A DNA stretch of 12,192 nucleotides from Oscillospiraceae bacterium (lineage in GTDB: Bacteria > Bacillota > Clostridia > Oscillospirales > Ruminococcaceae): the NCBI GenBank assembly GCA_028694405.1, contig JAQUTM010000057.1:1-12192 (forward strand), written 5' to 3'. Below, one piece after another: positions 1-6,850 of this stretch (within the stretch, counting starts at the first letter, position 1; each line of letters starts with the position of its first letter). A program made the position numbers and the translations under genes. Below the pieces are notes generated by a model. It did no database searches and had not been told where the DNA came from. It worked only from the letters and a program-made list of their open reading frames with translations.

Positions 1-1
1 G

Positions 2-1693
2 GAAATGGTGTATGTAGGCAACGCCGGATTAATTGGCGAGGTTATTGGCGTTAACACCGATTTTACCACCATTCAGGTTTACGAGGTAACGACAGGTTTG
101 CGTGTGGGTGAGCCTGTAAAAAGCACAGGTGCACCGTTGTCGGCCACATTAGGTCCCGGCATTATACAAAATATATTTGATGGCATTGAGCGCCCCTTGA
201 AACGCATTGAAGAGGCATGTGAAGGTGCCTTTATTGCAAGCGGCGTACAGGTTAACAGCTTGGACGAAGAGCGCACATGGGACGTTACCGTAAAAATAAA
301 AGTAGGCGATAGTGTTACAGGCGGAGATGTAATAGCAGAATGTCCCGAGACCAGTATTATTACACACCGCAGTATGGTACCCCCTCGTTTGGCGGGTACC
401 GTTACTTGGGCTGCCCCCAGCGGCAGTTACACCGTTGTAGACCCCATTTGTAAAATTAAAACAGCAAGTGGCGCAGAGATAGAACTAAAATTGGCACAAA
501 AATGGCCAATTCGTACTCCACGCCCTGTTGATAAACGGGAGGCTATCAGCCGTCCACTCATTACAGGTCAGCGCGTAATAGACAGCTTGTTTCCCATTGC
601 CAAAGGCGGTACCACAGCGGTACCGGGTGGTTTTGGTACAGGTAAAACTATGACACAGCACCAGATTGCAAAATGGTGTGATGCGGATATTATCGTGTAT
701 ATTGGCTGTGGAGAGCGCGGCAACGAGATGACACAGGTATTAGAGGAATTTGGAGAACTGGTTGACCCAAAATCCGGCAGACCCATGACAGACCGTACGG
801 TGCTGATAGCCAATACCAGTAATATGCCCGTGGCTGCCCGTGAAGCAAGCATTTATACCGGCGTAACTTTGGCAGAATATTACCGCGACATGGGCTACGA
901 TGTTGCTATTATGGCGGATTCTACAAGCCGCTGGGCAGAGGCTTTGCGCGAAATTAGCGGACGTCTGGAGGAGATGCCTGCTGAAGAGGGTTATCCTGCC
1001 TACCTGCCAAGCCGCTTAGCAGAGTTTTATGAGCGTGCAGGCTGTACAAAAAATTTAAACGGCAGTGACGGAAGCGTTACCATTATCGGTGCCGTTAGCC
1101 CCCAGGGTTCTGATTTTTCCGAGCCTGTTACACAAAATACAAAGCGTTTTGTTCGTTGCTTTTTGGCGTTGGATAAAGCTTTGGCATATGCTCGTCACTA
1201 CCCCTCAATTAACTGGAATACCAGCTACAGCGAATATTATGAGGACCTAGACCCTTACTATGCCCAGAACATTGGCTCTGAATTTTGCACAAGCCGCAGC
1301 CGCATTGTAAGCTTGCTTACCGAAGAGAGTAAGCTGATGGAAATTGTTAAGCTGATTGGCTCTGACGTACTGCCTGATAGCCAAAAGCTTACTATTGAAA
1401 TTGCAAAAATTATCCGTACCGGCTTTTTGCAGCAAAATGCTTTCCATGCAGATGATACCTATGTACCGCTTACCAAACAGCGCGATATGATGGATATTAT
1501 TTTGTATTTATACGACAAGTCTCAACAGCTTTTAGCCCAAGGGGTAACAGTAAGTGCTATTGTTGCTACAGGCTTGTTTGAAAAGCTGGTAAAAATGAAA
1601 TACGAAATCCCAAATAACAGACCGCAAATGTTTAAAACCTATTACGAAGAAATTGATGCCGCAGCTGAAAAGCTGAAAGAGCAACAGATATAA
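2..1693 (+). CDS. atpA (V-type; ntpA): V/A-type ATP synthase catalytic subunit A (5' partial)
   Basis: This is the catalytic, nucleotide-binding subunit of the V1/A1 head of a bacterial V/A-type rotary ATPase. Three copies alternate with three B subunits and hydrolyse or make ATP on the cytoplasmic side. The frame is open at the left edge: a GAA codon precedes the first visible ATG, and that ATG aligns inside the N-terminal beta barrel of the family. About 25 residues are therefore missing and the true start lies outside. Counting from the visible Met, the P-loop GGFGTGKT is at 208-215, the GER catalytic-glutamate motif at 236-238, and the block MADSTSRWAEALREISGRLE follows further on. The bulge (non-homologous) region typical of A subunits, absent from F-type beta, lies between the barrel and the P-loop. 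The visible 562 residues fit a family length near 590. Subunit B follows after 15 nt with a strong AAGGAGG site. The P-loop second residue is Gly where Pro is common in relatives I recall. Confidence 0.97.
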   Translation, partial: EMVYVGNAGLIGEVIGVNTDFTTIQVYEVTTGLRVGEPVKSTGAPLSATLGPGIIQNIFDGIERPLKRIEEACEGAFIASGVQVNSLDEERTWDVTVKIKVGDSVTGGDVIAECPETSIITHRSMVPPRLAGTVTWAAPSGSYTVVDPICKIKTASGAEIELKLAQKWPIRTPRPVDKREAISRPLITGQRVIDSLFPIAKGGTTAVPGGFGTGKTMTQHQIAKWCDADIIVYIGCGERGNEMTQVLEEFGELVDPKSGRPMTDRTVLIANTSNMPVAAREASIYTGVTLAEYYRDMGYDVAIMADSTSRWAEALREISGRLEEMPAEEGYPAYLPSRLAEFYERAGCTKNLNGSDGSVTIIGAVSPQGSDFSEPVTQNTKRFVRCFLALDKALAYARHYPSINWNTSYSEYYEDLDPYYAQNIGSEFCTSRSRIVSLLTEESKLMEIVKLIGSDVLPDSQKLTIEIAKIIRTGFLQQNAFHADDTYVPLTKQRDMMDIILYLYDKSQQLLAQGVTVSAIVATGLFEKLVKMKYEIPNNRPQMFKTYYEEIDAAAEKLKEQQI

Positions 1694-1708
1694 GGAGGCG
1701 TTAAAGAG

Positions 1709-3082
1709 ATGGCACTTGAATATTTAGGCCTTTCCCAAATTAACGGCCCTCTGGTAGCTGTAGAGGGCGTGGAGGGCGTCGCTTTTGAAGAAATGGTAGA
1801 AATTCGCTCTGAATACGAAAGCCGTATGGGGCGTGTTGTTGCGTTGGAAGGCGACAAGGCCATTTTGCAGGTTTTTAACGGAACCAGCGGTATGGGCCTT
1901 GGCACAACAAGCACAAAATTTAAAGGCAAACCTATGGAACTGCCTTTATCCGACGAAATTGTAGGCCGCATTTTTAACGGTGCAGGCCAGCCGGTGGACG
2001 GGCTTGGCAAAGTGTATGCAACCAAGTTTGCCGATGTAAACGGCAGCCCCATTAACCCCGTAAGCCGCACTTATCCTCGTAACTATATTCGTACGGGTAT
2101 TTCCAGCATTGATACCTTATCTACTTTAATTCGCGGACAAAAGCTGCCTATTTTTAGCGGTAGCGGCATGAGCCATAATAAATTGGCGGCACAAATTGTA
2201 CGCCAAGCCAAAATAAGCGAGGAAGAGGGCACTAACTTTGCCATTGTATTTTGTGCAATGGGCGTTACAAAAGATGTTGCTGAATATTTCCGCCGCAGCT
2301 TTGAGGAAAGCGGTGCACTAAGCCGTGTTACCATGTTTCTCAACCTGTCCAGTGACCCTATTGTAGAGCGTATTTTAACGCCGAGATGTGCATTAACAGC
2401 AGCAGAATACTTGGCGTTTGAGCATGATATGCACATTTTGGTTGTGCTTACCGATATGACAAGTTACGCTGAGGCATTGCGCGAATTTTCTTCCAGTAAG
2501 GGAGAAATTCCCGGCCGTAAAGGCTATCCCGGATATTTATATTCTGACCTTGCCTCTCTTTATGAGCGTGCCGGCTGTATTAAAACAGCTAAGGGCAGTG
2601 TGACACAAATTCCCATTTTAACCATGCCTAACGATGATATTACCCACCCTGTACCGGACTTAACAGGTTATATTACCGAGGGTCAAATTGTACTGGACCG
2701 CTATTTAGACCAAACGGGAATTTATCCCCCTATCAGTGTATTACCCAGCTTAAGCCGTTTGATGAAAGATGGCATCGGCGAAGGCTTTACCCGACGTGAC
2801 CACCCGGATTTATACAACCAACTTTTTGCCAGCTATGCAAAAGTAAGTGATGCGCGCGGCTTAGCGAGCGTTATTGGTGAAGAAGAATTGGGCGCGACGG
2901 ATAAACAATATTTAGAGTTTGGCAAAAACTTTGAAAATATGTTTTTAAACCAAGGTTTTGATGAAGACAGAACCATTGAAGAAAGCTTAAACTTAGGCTG
3001 GCGCTTGCTTTCTATCTTGTCTAAGAGCGAGCTGGACCGCTTAGACGAAAAAGTTTTAGAGGAACATTACGGCAAACATTAA
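1709..3082 (+). CDS. atpB (V-type; ntpB): V/A-type ATP synthase regulatory subunit B
   Basis: This is the non-catalytic nucleotide-interface subunit of the V1/A1 head, alternating with A in the A3B3 hexamer. The 457 residues match the usual 455-465. The N-terminal barrel (about 1-75) is followed by the central fold. The degenerate P-loop FSGSGMSHN at 149-157 lacks the GKT of a working Walker A and is diagnostic of B subunits. Other family blocks are the DMTSYAEALRE motif, the KGYPGYLYSDLASLYERAG motif, LTGYITEGQI and PPISVLPSLSRLMKDGIG. The ATG at 1709 is supported by AAGGAGG about 11 nt upstream, overlapping the end of the A gene's stop region. It lies in one operon with A upstream and D downstream (39-nt gap). 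No odd substitutions were noticed. An F-type alpha identity is excluded by the degenerate P-loop and the V-type motifs. Confidence 0.97.
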   Translation: MALEYLGLSQINGPLVAVEGVEGVAFEEMVEIRSEYESRMGRVVALEGDKAILQVFNGTSGMGLGTTSTKFKGKPMELPLSDEIVGRIFNGAGQPVDGLGKVYATKFADVNGSPINPVSRTYPRNYIRTGISSIDTLSTLIRGQKLPIFSGSGMSHNKLAAQIVRQAKISEEEGTNFAIVFCAMGVTKDVAEYFRRSFEESGALSRVTMFLNLSSDPIVERILTPRCALTAAEYLAFEHDMHILVVLTDMTSYAEALREFSSSKGEIPGRKGYPGYLYSDLASLYERAGCIKTAKGSVTQIPILTMPNDDITHPVPDLTGYITEGQIVLDRYLDQTGIYPPISVLPSLSRLMKDGIGEGFTRRDHPDLYNQLFASYAKVSDARGLASVIGEEELGATDKQYLEFGKNFENMFLNQGFDEDRTIEESLNLGWRLLSILSKSELDRLDEKVLEEHYGKH

Positions 3083-3121
3083 TGGATTGTATAAATTTAT
3101 TAAAACAGGGGGGAGGACCTT

Positions 3122-3775
3122 ATGGCAGAGCAAATTTTTCCTACAAAGGGCAATTTAATTGCCTGTAAAAAAAACCTGCTGCAGGCAAAGCTGGGCTTTG
3201 ATTTATTAGACCGTAAGCGCAATGTTTTAATGCGTGAGATGATGAAGCTGATTGATGAGGCAGGTCAACTGCAAAAGGACATCGGAGACACCTTTACGGT
3301 AGCTTACTCCGCTCTGCAAGCCGCCAACGTAACGTTGGGAATTGGTAAAACCCTAGGCGGCGTTGTACAGGAAGAAACACAGTTTTATATGAGCAGCCGC
3401 AGCATTATGGGCGTAGATTTACCTACAACAGAACTGCGTGTAAAGCCTGTTATGCCATACTACGGCTTTAACGGCAGCAATGCACAGTTAGACTATGCAT
3501 ATCTTTGCTTTAATAAGGTAAAGGCGCTTACAGCCCGCTTGGCCGGCGTAGAAAACAGTGTATACCGTTTAGCTGTAGCTATAAAAAAGACACAGCGTCG
3601 AGCAAACATGCTGGAAAACGTTAATATCCCCCGTTTTGAAAGCAATATTAAGTTTATCTCGGGTGTTTTGGAGGAGCGTGAACGCGAGGAGTTTAGTCGC
3701 CTAAAGGTTATCAAGCGCTCAAAAGAAAAACAACGTGCATTTGAAAAGGCGAAGGAAGAGCAGTTAGACGCTTAA
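3122..3775 (+). CDS. atpD (V-type; ntpD): V/A-type ATP synthase central stalk subunit D
   Basis: Subunit D is the long coiled-coil rotor shaft that turns inside the A3B3 head, the counterpart of F-type gamma. The N-terminus shows the family signature: PTKGNLIACKKNLLQAKLGFDLLDRKRNVLMREMM occupies roughly residues 8-42. The N- and C-terminal segments (about 1-75 and 125-205) are helical and rich in Lys, Arg and Glu, as expected for an antiparallel coiled coil. At 217 residues the length is normal. The start is backed by a GGGGGGAGG purine run just upstream. It is the last recognisable V-type gene here, consistent with D ending or nearly ending many bacterial V-type operons. No subunit G/H gene follows. 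The downstream hairpin is weak, so transcription may continue into the acetyltransferase gene. Confidence 0.95.
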   Translation: MAEQIFPTKGNLIACKKNLLQAKLGFDLLDRKRNVLMREMMKLIDEAGQLQKDIGDTFTVAYSALQAANVTLGIGKTLGGVVQEETQFYMSSRSIMGVDLPTTELRVKPVMPYYGFNGSNAQLDYAYLCFNKVKALTARLAGVENSVYRLAVAIKKTQRRANMLENVNIPRFESNIKFISGVLEEREREEFSRLKVIKRSKEKQRAFEKAKEEQLDA

Positions 3776-3806
3776 AGGCTTGCGCTGTGTCTATATGATA
3801 CTGTTT

Positions 3807-3821
3807 CACAGAGCTTCTGTG
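3807..3821. repeat. small perfect inverted repeat in the gap after V-type D
   Basis: CACAGA (3807-3812), a 3-nt spacer GCT, and TCTGTG (3816-3821) form a perfect 6-bp dyad. It is followed by a short AT-rich run rather than a clean T-tract, so as RNA it would be at best a weak terminator for the V-type operon. The dyad also sits between a TTTCAC-like hexamer (3804-3809) and TATAAA (3826-3831) with 16-bp spacing. An operator in a weak promoter for the acetyltransferase gene is therefore an alternative. The sequence does not decide between these. Confidence 0.35.
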
Positions 3822-3859
3822 TTTATATAAAAAAGAAACAAGAAAAGGGGTTGTTCACT

Positions 3860-3913
3860 ATGAGAAAAAACAAACGACAAAGCAATCAAAACAACAGGAG
3901 GATTGCCGCGTGA
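3860..3913 (+). CDS. possible 17-residue basic peptide ORF
   Basis: An ATG at 3860 opens a 17-codon frame ending in TGA at 3911-3913, giving MRKNKRQSNQNNRRIAA. It is preceded by AAAAGGGG, 9 nt before the ATG, which could serve as a weak ribosome binding site. The peptide is strongly basic and Asn/Gln-rich, with no hydrophobic segment. It lies 28 nt before the acetyltransferase start, where a leader peptide could sit. Short frames this size arise by chance in A-rich DNA, and nothing beyond the Shine-Dalgarno-like run argues that it is translated. I do not recognise it. Confidence 0.2.
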   Translation: MRKNKRQSNQNNRRIAA

Positions 3914-3941
3914 TAATCTTCCTGTAATTTAGGAGGATACG

Positions 3942-4397
3942 ATGAACAATGTTACCTTGAAAAAAATTGACCAGACCAATTTTGCAGCTTGCTTTAACTT
4001 ACAGCTAAGGGAGGAGCAAGCTCAATTTGTATCGCACCCGATTCGAAGCTTGGCACAGGCGTACGTTTATTATAATCAGTGTACCCCTTTGGGGATTTAT
4101 GCCAATGCCGAACTGGTTGGATATGTAATGGTAATTTACGATTATGAAGAAGCCACTTATAATATGTGGCATTTGATGATTGACAGCAGGCAACAGGGAA
4201 AAGGGTACGGAAAACAGGCTTTGCAATGTGTGATGGAGTATATTGCCACAAAGCCGTTTGGAAATTCAAATATTGTTCTAATTACCTGTGCGCCGCAGAA
4301 TACCATTGCAGCCCATTTATACAACGCTTATGGATTTGTACCGACGGGCCGCCGCGACGAAGAGGAAATAGAACTCTCATTTACTATAAAAAATTAG
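3942..4397 (+). CDS. GNAT-family N-acetyltransferase, spermine/spermidine acetyltransferase-like
   Basis: This is a predicted cytoplasmic acetyl-CoA-dependent N-acetyltransferase. The GNAT acetyl-CoA loop RQQGKGYG is at 83-90, preceded by the beta strand MWHLMIDS (75-82). LYNAYGF at 126-132 carries the Tyr that commonly acts as general acid. The arrangement FVSHPIRSLAQAYVYY, then GIYANAELVGYVM, then the MWHLMID block resembles BltD/PaiA-type polyamine acetyltransferases, so spermine or spermidine is the best substrate guess; the exact substrate is inference. The 151 residues are normal for a single GNAT domain. The ATG is set by AGGAGG at 3931-3936, spaced 5 nt. The gene lies downstream of the V-type operon on the same strand and ends just before a strong terminator. 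Polyamine acetylation neutralises charge and aids detoxification, which would fit loosely with ion-pump neighbours but is not shown. Confidence 0.85.
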   Translation: MNNVTLKKIDQTNFAACFNLQLREEQAQFVSHPIRSLAQAYVYYNQCTPLGIYANAELVGYVMVIYDYEEATYNMWHLMIDSRQQGKGYGKQALQCVMEYIATKPFGNSNIVLITCAPQNTIAAHLYNAYGFVPTGRRDEEEIELSFTIKN

Positions 4398-4419
4398 CAT
4401 TATATATACTATAAGTATA

Positions 4420-4455
4420 AAAAAGGTCAACTGTTTTTAAACAGTTGACCTTTTT
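4420..4455. terminator. bidirectional intrinsic terminator
   Basis: A 17-bp perfect inverted repeat (4420-4436 and 4439-4455, 2-nt centre) has the core GGTCAACTG / CAGTTGACC flanked by A5 on the left and T5 on the right. It therefore reads as hairpin plus U-tract on both strands. It sits 22 nt after the acetyltransferase stop and 19 nt after the DUF1846 stop on the opposite strand, separating the convergent transcription units. Confidence 0.95.
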
Positions 4456-4474
4456 GTATCTCCATTACTAAAAA

Positions 4475-5959
4475 TTAAAAAAACAAGCTTTTGTCGGGGA
4501 ATACAGGCTCACAAGTAACGTTTAAACCCATTTTTCTTAAAGTGCCTTCATCTCCCGAGTGCAGCATTTGGGTAGAATGTAATTCGCAACCACGCAGTTT
4601 GGGCAGTTGTTTTACGGCAAGCGCAGCATTTTCGTTGCTTGCGGCACAAATATATAGCGCAGCTAAAACATCGTCTACTTTTAACACACTGCTGCGGCTG
4701 CCCAGTAAATTAATTTTTAAGTTTAAAACAGGCTCTAAAATTTCAGGACTAATAAGCAAAACTTCTTTGGGAATATCCGCAAGCACTTTTATACTGTTTA
4801 ACATGGCACCGCTGCAAGCGCTCATCAAACCGGTGGCTTTTCCGGTAATGACACGGCCATCAGGTAACTCAATAGCAGCGGCAGGGGCACCGGTAGCCTC
4901 TTTTTTTGCCAAAGCCGGCTGTACCGTAGTACGGTCTTCCTTTTTTAAGTTTAATTGCTGCATAATCAGGGTCAGCTTTTCTACCGTTTCAGGTTTCTCT
5001 TTGCCCTGCCGTAAATCTGCCAAACCCTTATAATAGCGGCGAATAACCTCTTGGCAGCTTGCTTCGCGGCAGCAAGCGTCGTCTACAATGGCATAGCCGG
5101 CCATATTTACACCCATATCGGTAGGGCTGCAATAAAACTTTTCATCTCCTGTAATACGCGTTAAAATAGTGCGTACAATGGGAAAAGCCTCTACATCTCG
5201 GTTATAGTTTACAGTGGTAACACCGTATGCCTCTAAGTGAAAAGGGTCAATCATGTTTACGTCTTGCAAGTCTGCGGTAGCAGCCTCATAAGCCAAATTA
5301 ACAGGATGCTTTAAAGGAATATTCCAAATAGGGAAAGTTTCATATTTACCATATCCCGCAATAGTACCACGTTTATACTCGTGGTATACTTGAGATAAGC
5401 AGGTAGCCAATTTTCCGCTGCCCGGACCCGGTGCGGTTACAACTACCAAGGGCTTTGTGGTTTCTATATAAGGGTTGCTGCCATAGCCTTCGTCGCTTAC
5501 AATATGGTCTACATCTGCAGGATAGCCTGCAATAGGACGGTGAATGTAATTTTTAACCCCGCGTGCATTCAGCTTGTTTACAAACAAATCAGCCGCCGGT
5601 TGGCCGGTGTACTGTGTAATTACAACGCTGTTAACCGTAATGCCCATAGCTGTAATGTCATCAATTTGACGCAAGACGTCCATGTCATAGCTAATACCCA
5701 AATCAGCGCGAATTTTAGTTTTTTCAATATTACCCGCACTTACACAAAATACAACTTCTACTTGGTCTCGCAGTTCATGCAGTAAGCGGATTTTGGCGTC
5801 CGGCTCAAACCCGGGCAGTACCCGAGAGGCGTGGTAATCATCAAACAGTTTACCGCCAAACTCTAAGTATAATTTGCCGTTAAAGCGTGCTATACGCTCT
5901 AAAATATGCTGTTTTTGTTTTTGCATATACAGCGTATTGTCAAACCCTTTTTTTAGCAT
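4475..5959 (-). CDS. DUF1846 (UPF0371) family protein
   Basis: This is a conserved bacterial protein of unassigned biochemical function, recognised by its overall sequence: the start KKGFDNTLYMQKQKQHILERI, the GGKLFDDYHASRVLPGF block, the NYNRDVEAFPIV segment and the DMGVNMAGYAI block. The 494 residues match the usual family length. A P-loop-like APGPGSGK sits at 176-183 after a hydrophobic strand (LVVVT). This suggests nucleotide or phosphate binding but lacks the exact Walker spacing. No signal peptide or membrane segment is visible, so it is probably cytoplasmic. The start is supported by AAAGGGG about 8 nt upstream. It is a single-gene unit: a terminator follows, and the next upstream gene has its own terminator. 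A cluster of Cys occurs at about 308-315 (DDACCREASC), which may matter for metal or redox chemistry, though that is inference. Confidence 0.9.
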   Translation of the reverse strand: MLKKGFDNTLYMQKQKQHILERIARFNGKLYLEFGGKLFDDYHASRVLPGFEPDAKIRLLHELRDQVEVVFCVSAGNIEKTKIRADLGISYDMDVLRQIDDITAMGITVNSVVITQYTGQPAADLFVNKLNARGVKNYIHRPIAGYPADVDHIVSDEGYGSNPYIETTKPLVVVTAPGPGSGKLATCLSQVYHEYKRGTIAGYGKYETFPIWNIPLKHPVNLAYEAATADLQDVNMIDPFHLEAYGVTTVNYNRDVEAFPIVRTILTRITGDEKFYCSPTDMGVNMAGYAIVDDACCREASCQEVIRRYYKGLADLRQGKEKPETVEKLTLIMQQLNLKKEDRTTVQPALAKKEATGAPAAAIELPDGRVITGKATGLMSACSGAMLNSIKVLADIPKEVLLISPEILEPVLNLKINLLGSRSSVLKVDDVLAALYICAASNENAALAVKQLPKLRGCELHSTQMLHSGDEGTLRKMGLNVTCEPVFPDKSLFF

Positions 5960-6026
5960 ATAAATACCCCTTTGAACAAATATGTTTCTTTTTCCTTTTT
6001 AATCAACTTTTAATAGCGTACCATGA

Positions 6027-6054
6027 ATAATAATGGTTATGCAAGTGTTCACAA
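6027..6054 (-). promoter_or_regulatory. candidate promoter of the DUF1846 gene
   Basis: Read on the minus strand, TTGTGA (6054-6049) is followed after 16 bp by TATTAT (6032-6027), matching the sigma-A consensus at 4 and 5 of 6 positions. It would give a leader of roughly 60 nt before the ATG at 5959. An ACCAT/ATGGT dyad (6020-6024, 6033-6037) overlaps the -10 and could be an operator. The region is AT-rich, so chance matches are likely. Confidence 0.4.
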
Positions 6055-6123
6055 CAGTTTTTTACACATTCTGCATTTTTAATATTTCATCTGTAAAAAC
6101 AACAAACATATTGTGAAAAATAC

Positions 6124-6183
6124 AAAAAGCTGTAACCCTAAGACGAAAGAAAAACCCTCATTTATCACAGGGACAGCTTTTTT
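6124..6183 (-). terminator. nested terminator downstream of the membrane-protein gene
   Basis: The outer arms AAAAAGCTGT (6124-6133) and ACAGCTTTTT (6173-6182) pair over 10 bp and leave a T-run on either strand. Inside lie two CCCT copies (6136-6139, 6155-6158) and one AGGG (6169-6172), so either can extend the outer stem or form a short inner hairpin. On the minus strand the structure begins 18 nt after the stop of the 6201-6659 gene, which makes it the likely end of that transcript. Confidence 0.65.
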
Positions 6184-6200
6184 ATAAAAACAAAAAGATT

Positions 6201-6659
6201 CTATTTTTTCTTTTTGTTGGTGGTTTTTTTAGGAGTGGGCGGATTTTTTAGTTGGTTGTCAAAATAAATAAAAAATACGGCATACAAAATGCTGTAGCAA
6301 AAGGGAAACAAAAAGCCAACGGCATAGTTATTTATAAAACCAAATATTGCAGGAAAAGATGCCATAAAGTATAACGAGAAGATAACAACCCCCCAGCCAA
6401 ATAAAAAAGCTTTGCTGTGTGTGCTTAATTTTTGTCCGGGCAATAGTTCCAGTTGTACAGGTAAACCGGCGGGGTATTTGCGCCAGAGAATAAACTCGCG
6501 TAAAAGGTTACCGGTTGCCCACCCTAAGGCCACCAGTCCACCCCAACAGGCGGGTATGGCATAGCCTGCAAACAAGCCCGGTAAGGCCAAGCTAAAAACA
6601 ATTAAGGTCAGTGCTACGCTGCCGACAATACTGTCACGAACTAAAATTTTCTTCTTCAT
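6201..6659 (-). CDS. unrecognised four-helix membrane protein with lysine-rich tail
   Basis: I do not recognise this 152-residue protein. Hydrophobic stretches at about 11-33, 36-53, 84-106 and 111-133 predict four membrane helices. There is a charged loop LLREFILWRKYP between the second and third helices, and the C-terminus ends in a proline-then-lysine tail (NPPTPKKTTNKKKK, from about 139). Both ends are basic and, by the positive-inside rule, cytoplasmic. The frame is open to an upstream ATG at 6704, but the ATG at 6659 is chosen because GGGAGG lies just 4 nt before it and the protein then begins MKKKILVRDS, as membrane proteins often do. It has its own extended -10 promoter and terminator, so it is not part of the F-type operon. 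It is not AtpI, which normally precedes the a-subunit gene. A DUF-type integral membrane protein is the safe label. Confidence 0.75.
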   Translation of the reverse strand: MKKKILVRDSIVGSVALTLIVFSLALPGLFAGYAIPACWGGLVALGWATGNLLREFILWRKYPAGLPVQLELLPGQKLSTHSKAFLFGWGVVIFSLYFMASFPAIFGFINNYAVGFLFPFCYSILYAVFFIYFDNQLKNPPTPKKTTNKKKK

Positions 6660-6760
6660 ATATCCTCCCAGATGCTTTGCACAGTATAAACTACTACCTA
6701 ACAATTAAACAATCTGTATAAATTTTGCCATAAATATTCAAAAATAAAATATACTACGCT

Positions 6761-6789
6761 ATTATAGCACAAATTTTGCAGGTAAAAGT
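6761..6789 (-). promoter_or_regulatory. extended -10 promoter for the membrane-protein gene
   Basis: On the minus strand TGCTATAAT (6769-6761) is a perfect TATAAT with the TGn extension. The hexamer 17 bp upstream (ACTTTT, 6789-6784) is a poor -35, as is usual when the extended -10 is good. It would start transcription near 6754, giving a leader of about 95 nt before the ATG at 6659. Confidence 0.6.
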
Positions 6790-6804
6790 AAAAAAATTAA
6801 AAAC

Positions 6805-6841
6805 AAAAGCTGTTGTAATTTTTAACATTACAACAGCTTTT
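6805..6841 (-). terminator. intrinsic terminator of the F-type ATP synthase operon
   Basis: Perfect 15-bp arms AAAAGCTGTTGTAAT (6805-6819) and ATTACAACAGCTTTT (6827-6841) enclose a 7-nt loop, only 9 nt after the atpC stop. On the minus strand the stem is followed by a T-rich run (GTTTTTAATTTTTTT). The T-tract on the plus strand is shorter, so it works mainly for the atp operon. Confidence 0.93.
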
Positions 6842-6850
6842 ATTGTAAAC

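Noticed and set aside
4491..5033. 180-codon plus-strand frame opposite the DUF1846 gene
   Set aside because: It is fully antisense to a well-supported gene, low-complexity Ser/Ala/Leu-rich and not recognisable.
6660..6704. Upstream ATG extending the four-helix membrane protein by 15 residues
   Set aside because: No ribosome site is seen before it, whereas GGGAGG immediately precedes the ATG at 6659.
3776..6850. A novel defence or mobile system between the two ATPase operons
   Set aside because: The genes there (GNAT, DUF1846, small membrane protein) each have their own signals, with similar composition to their surroundings and no nuclease, recombinase or toxin motif.
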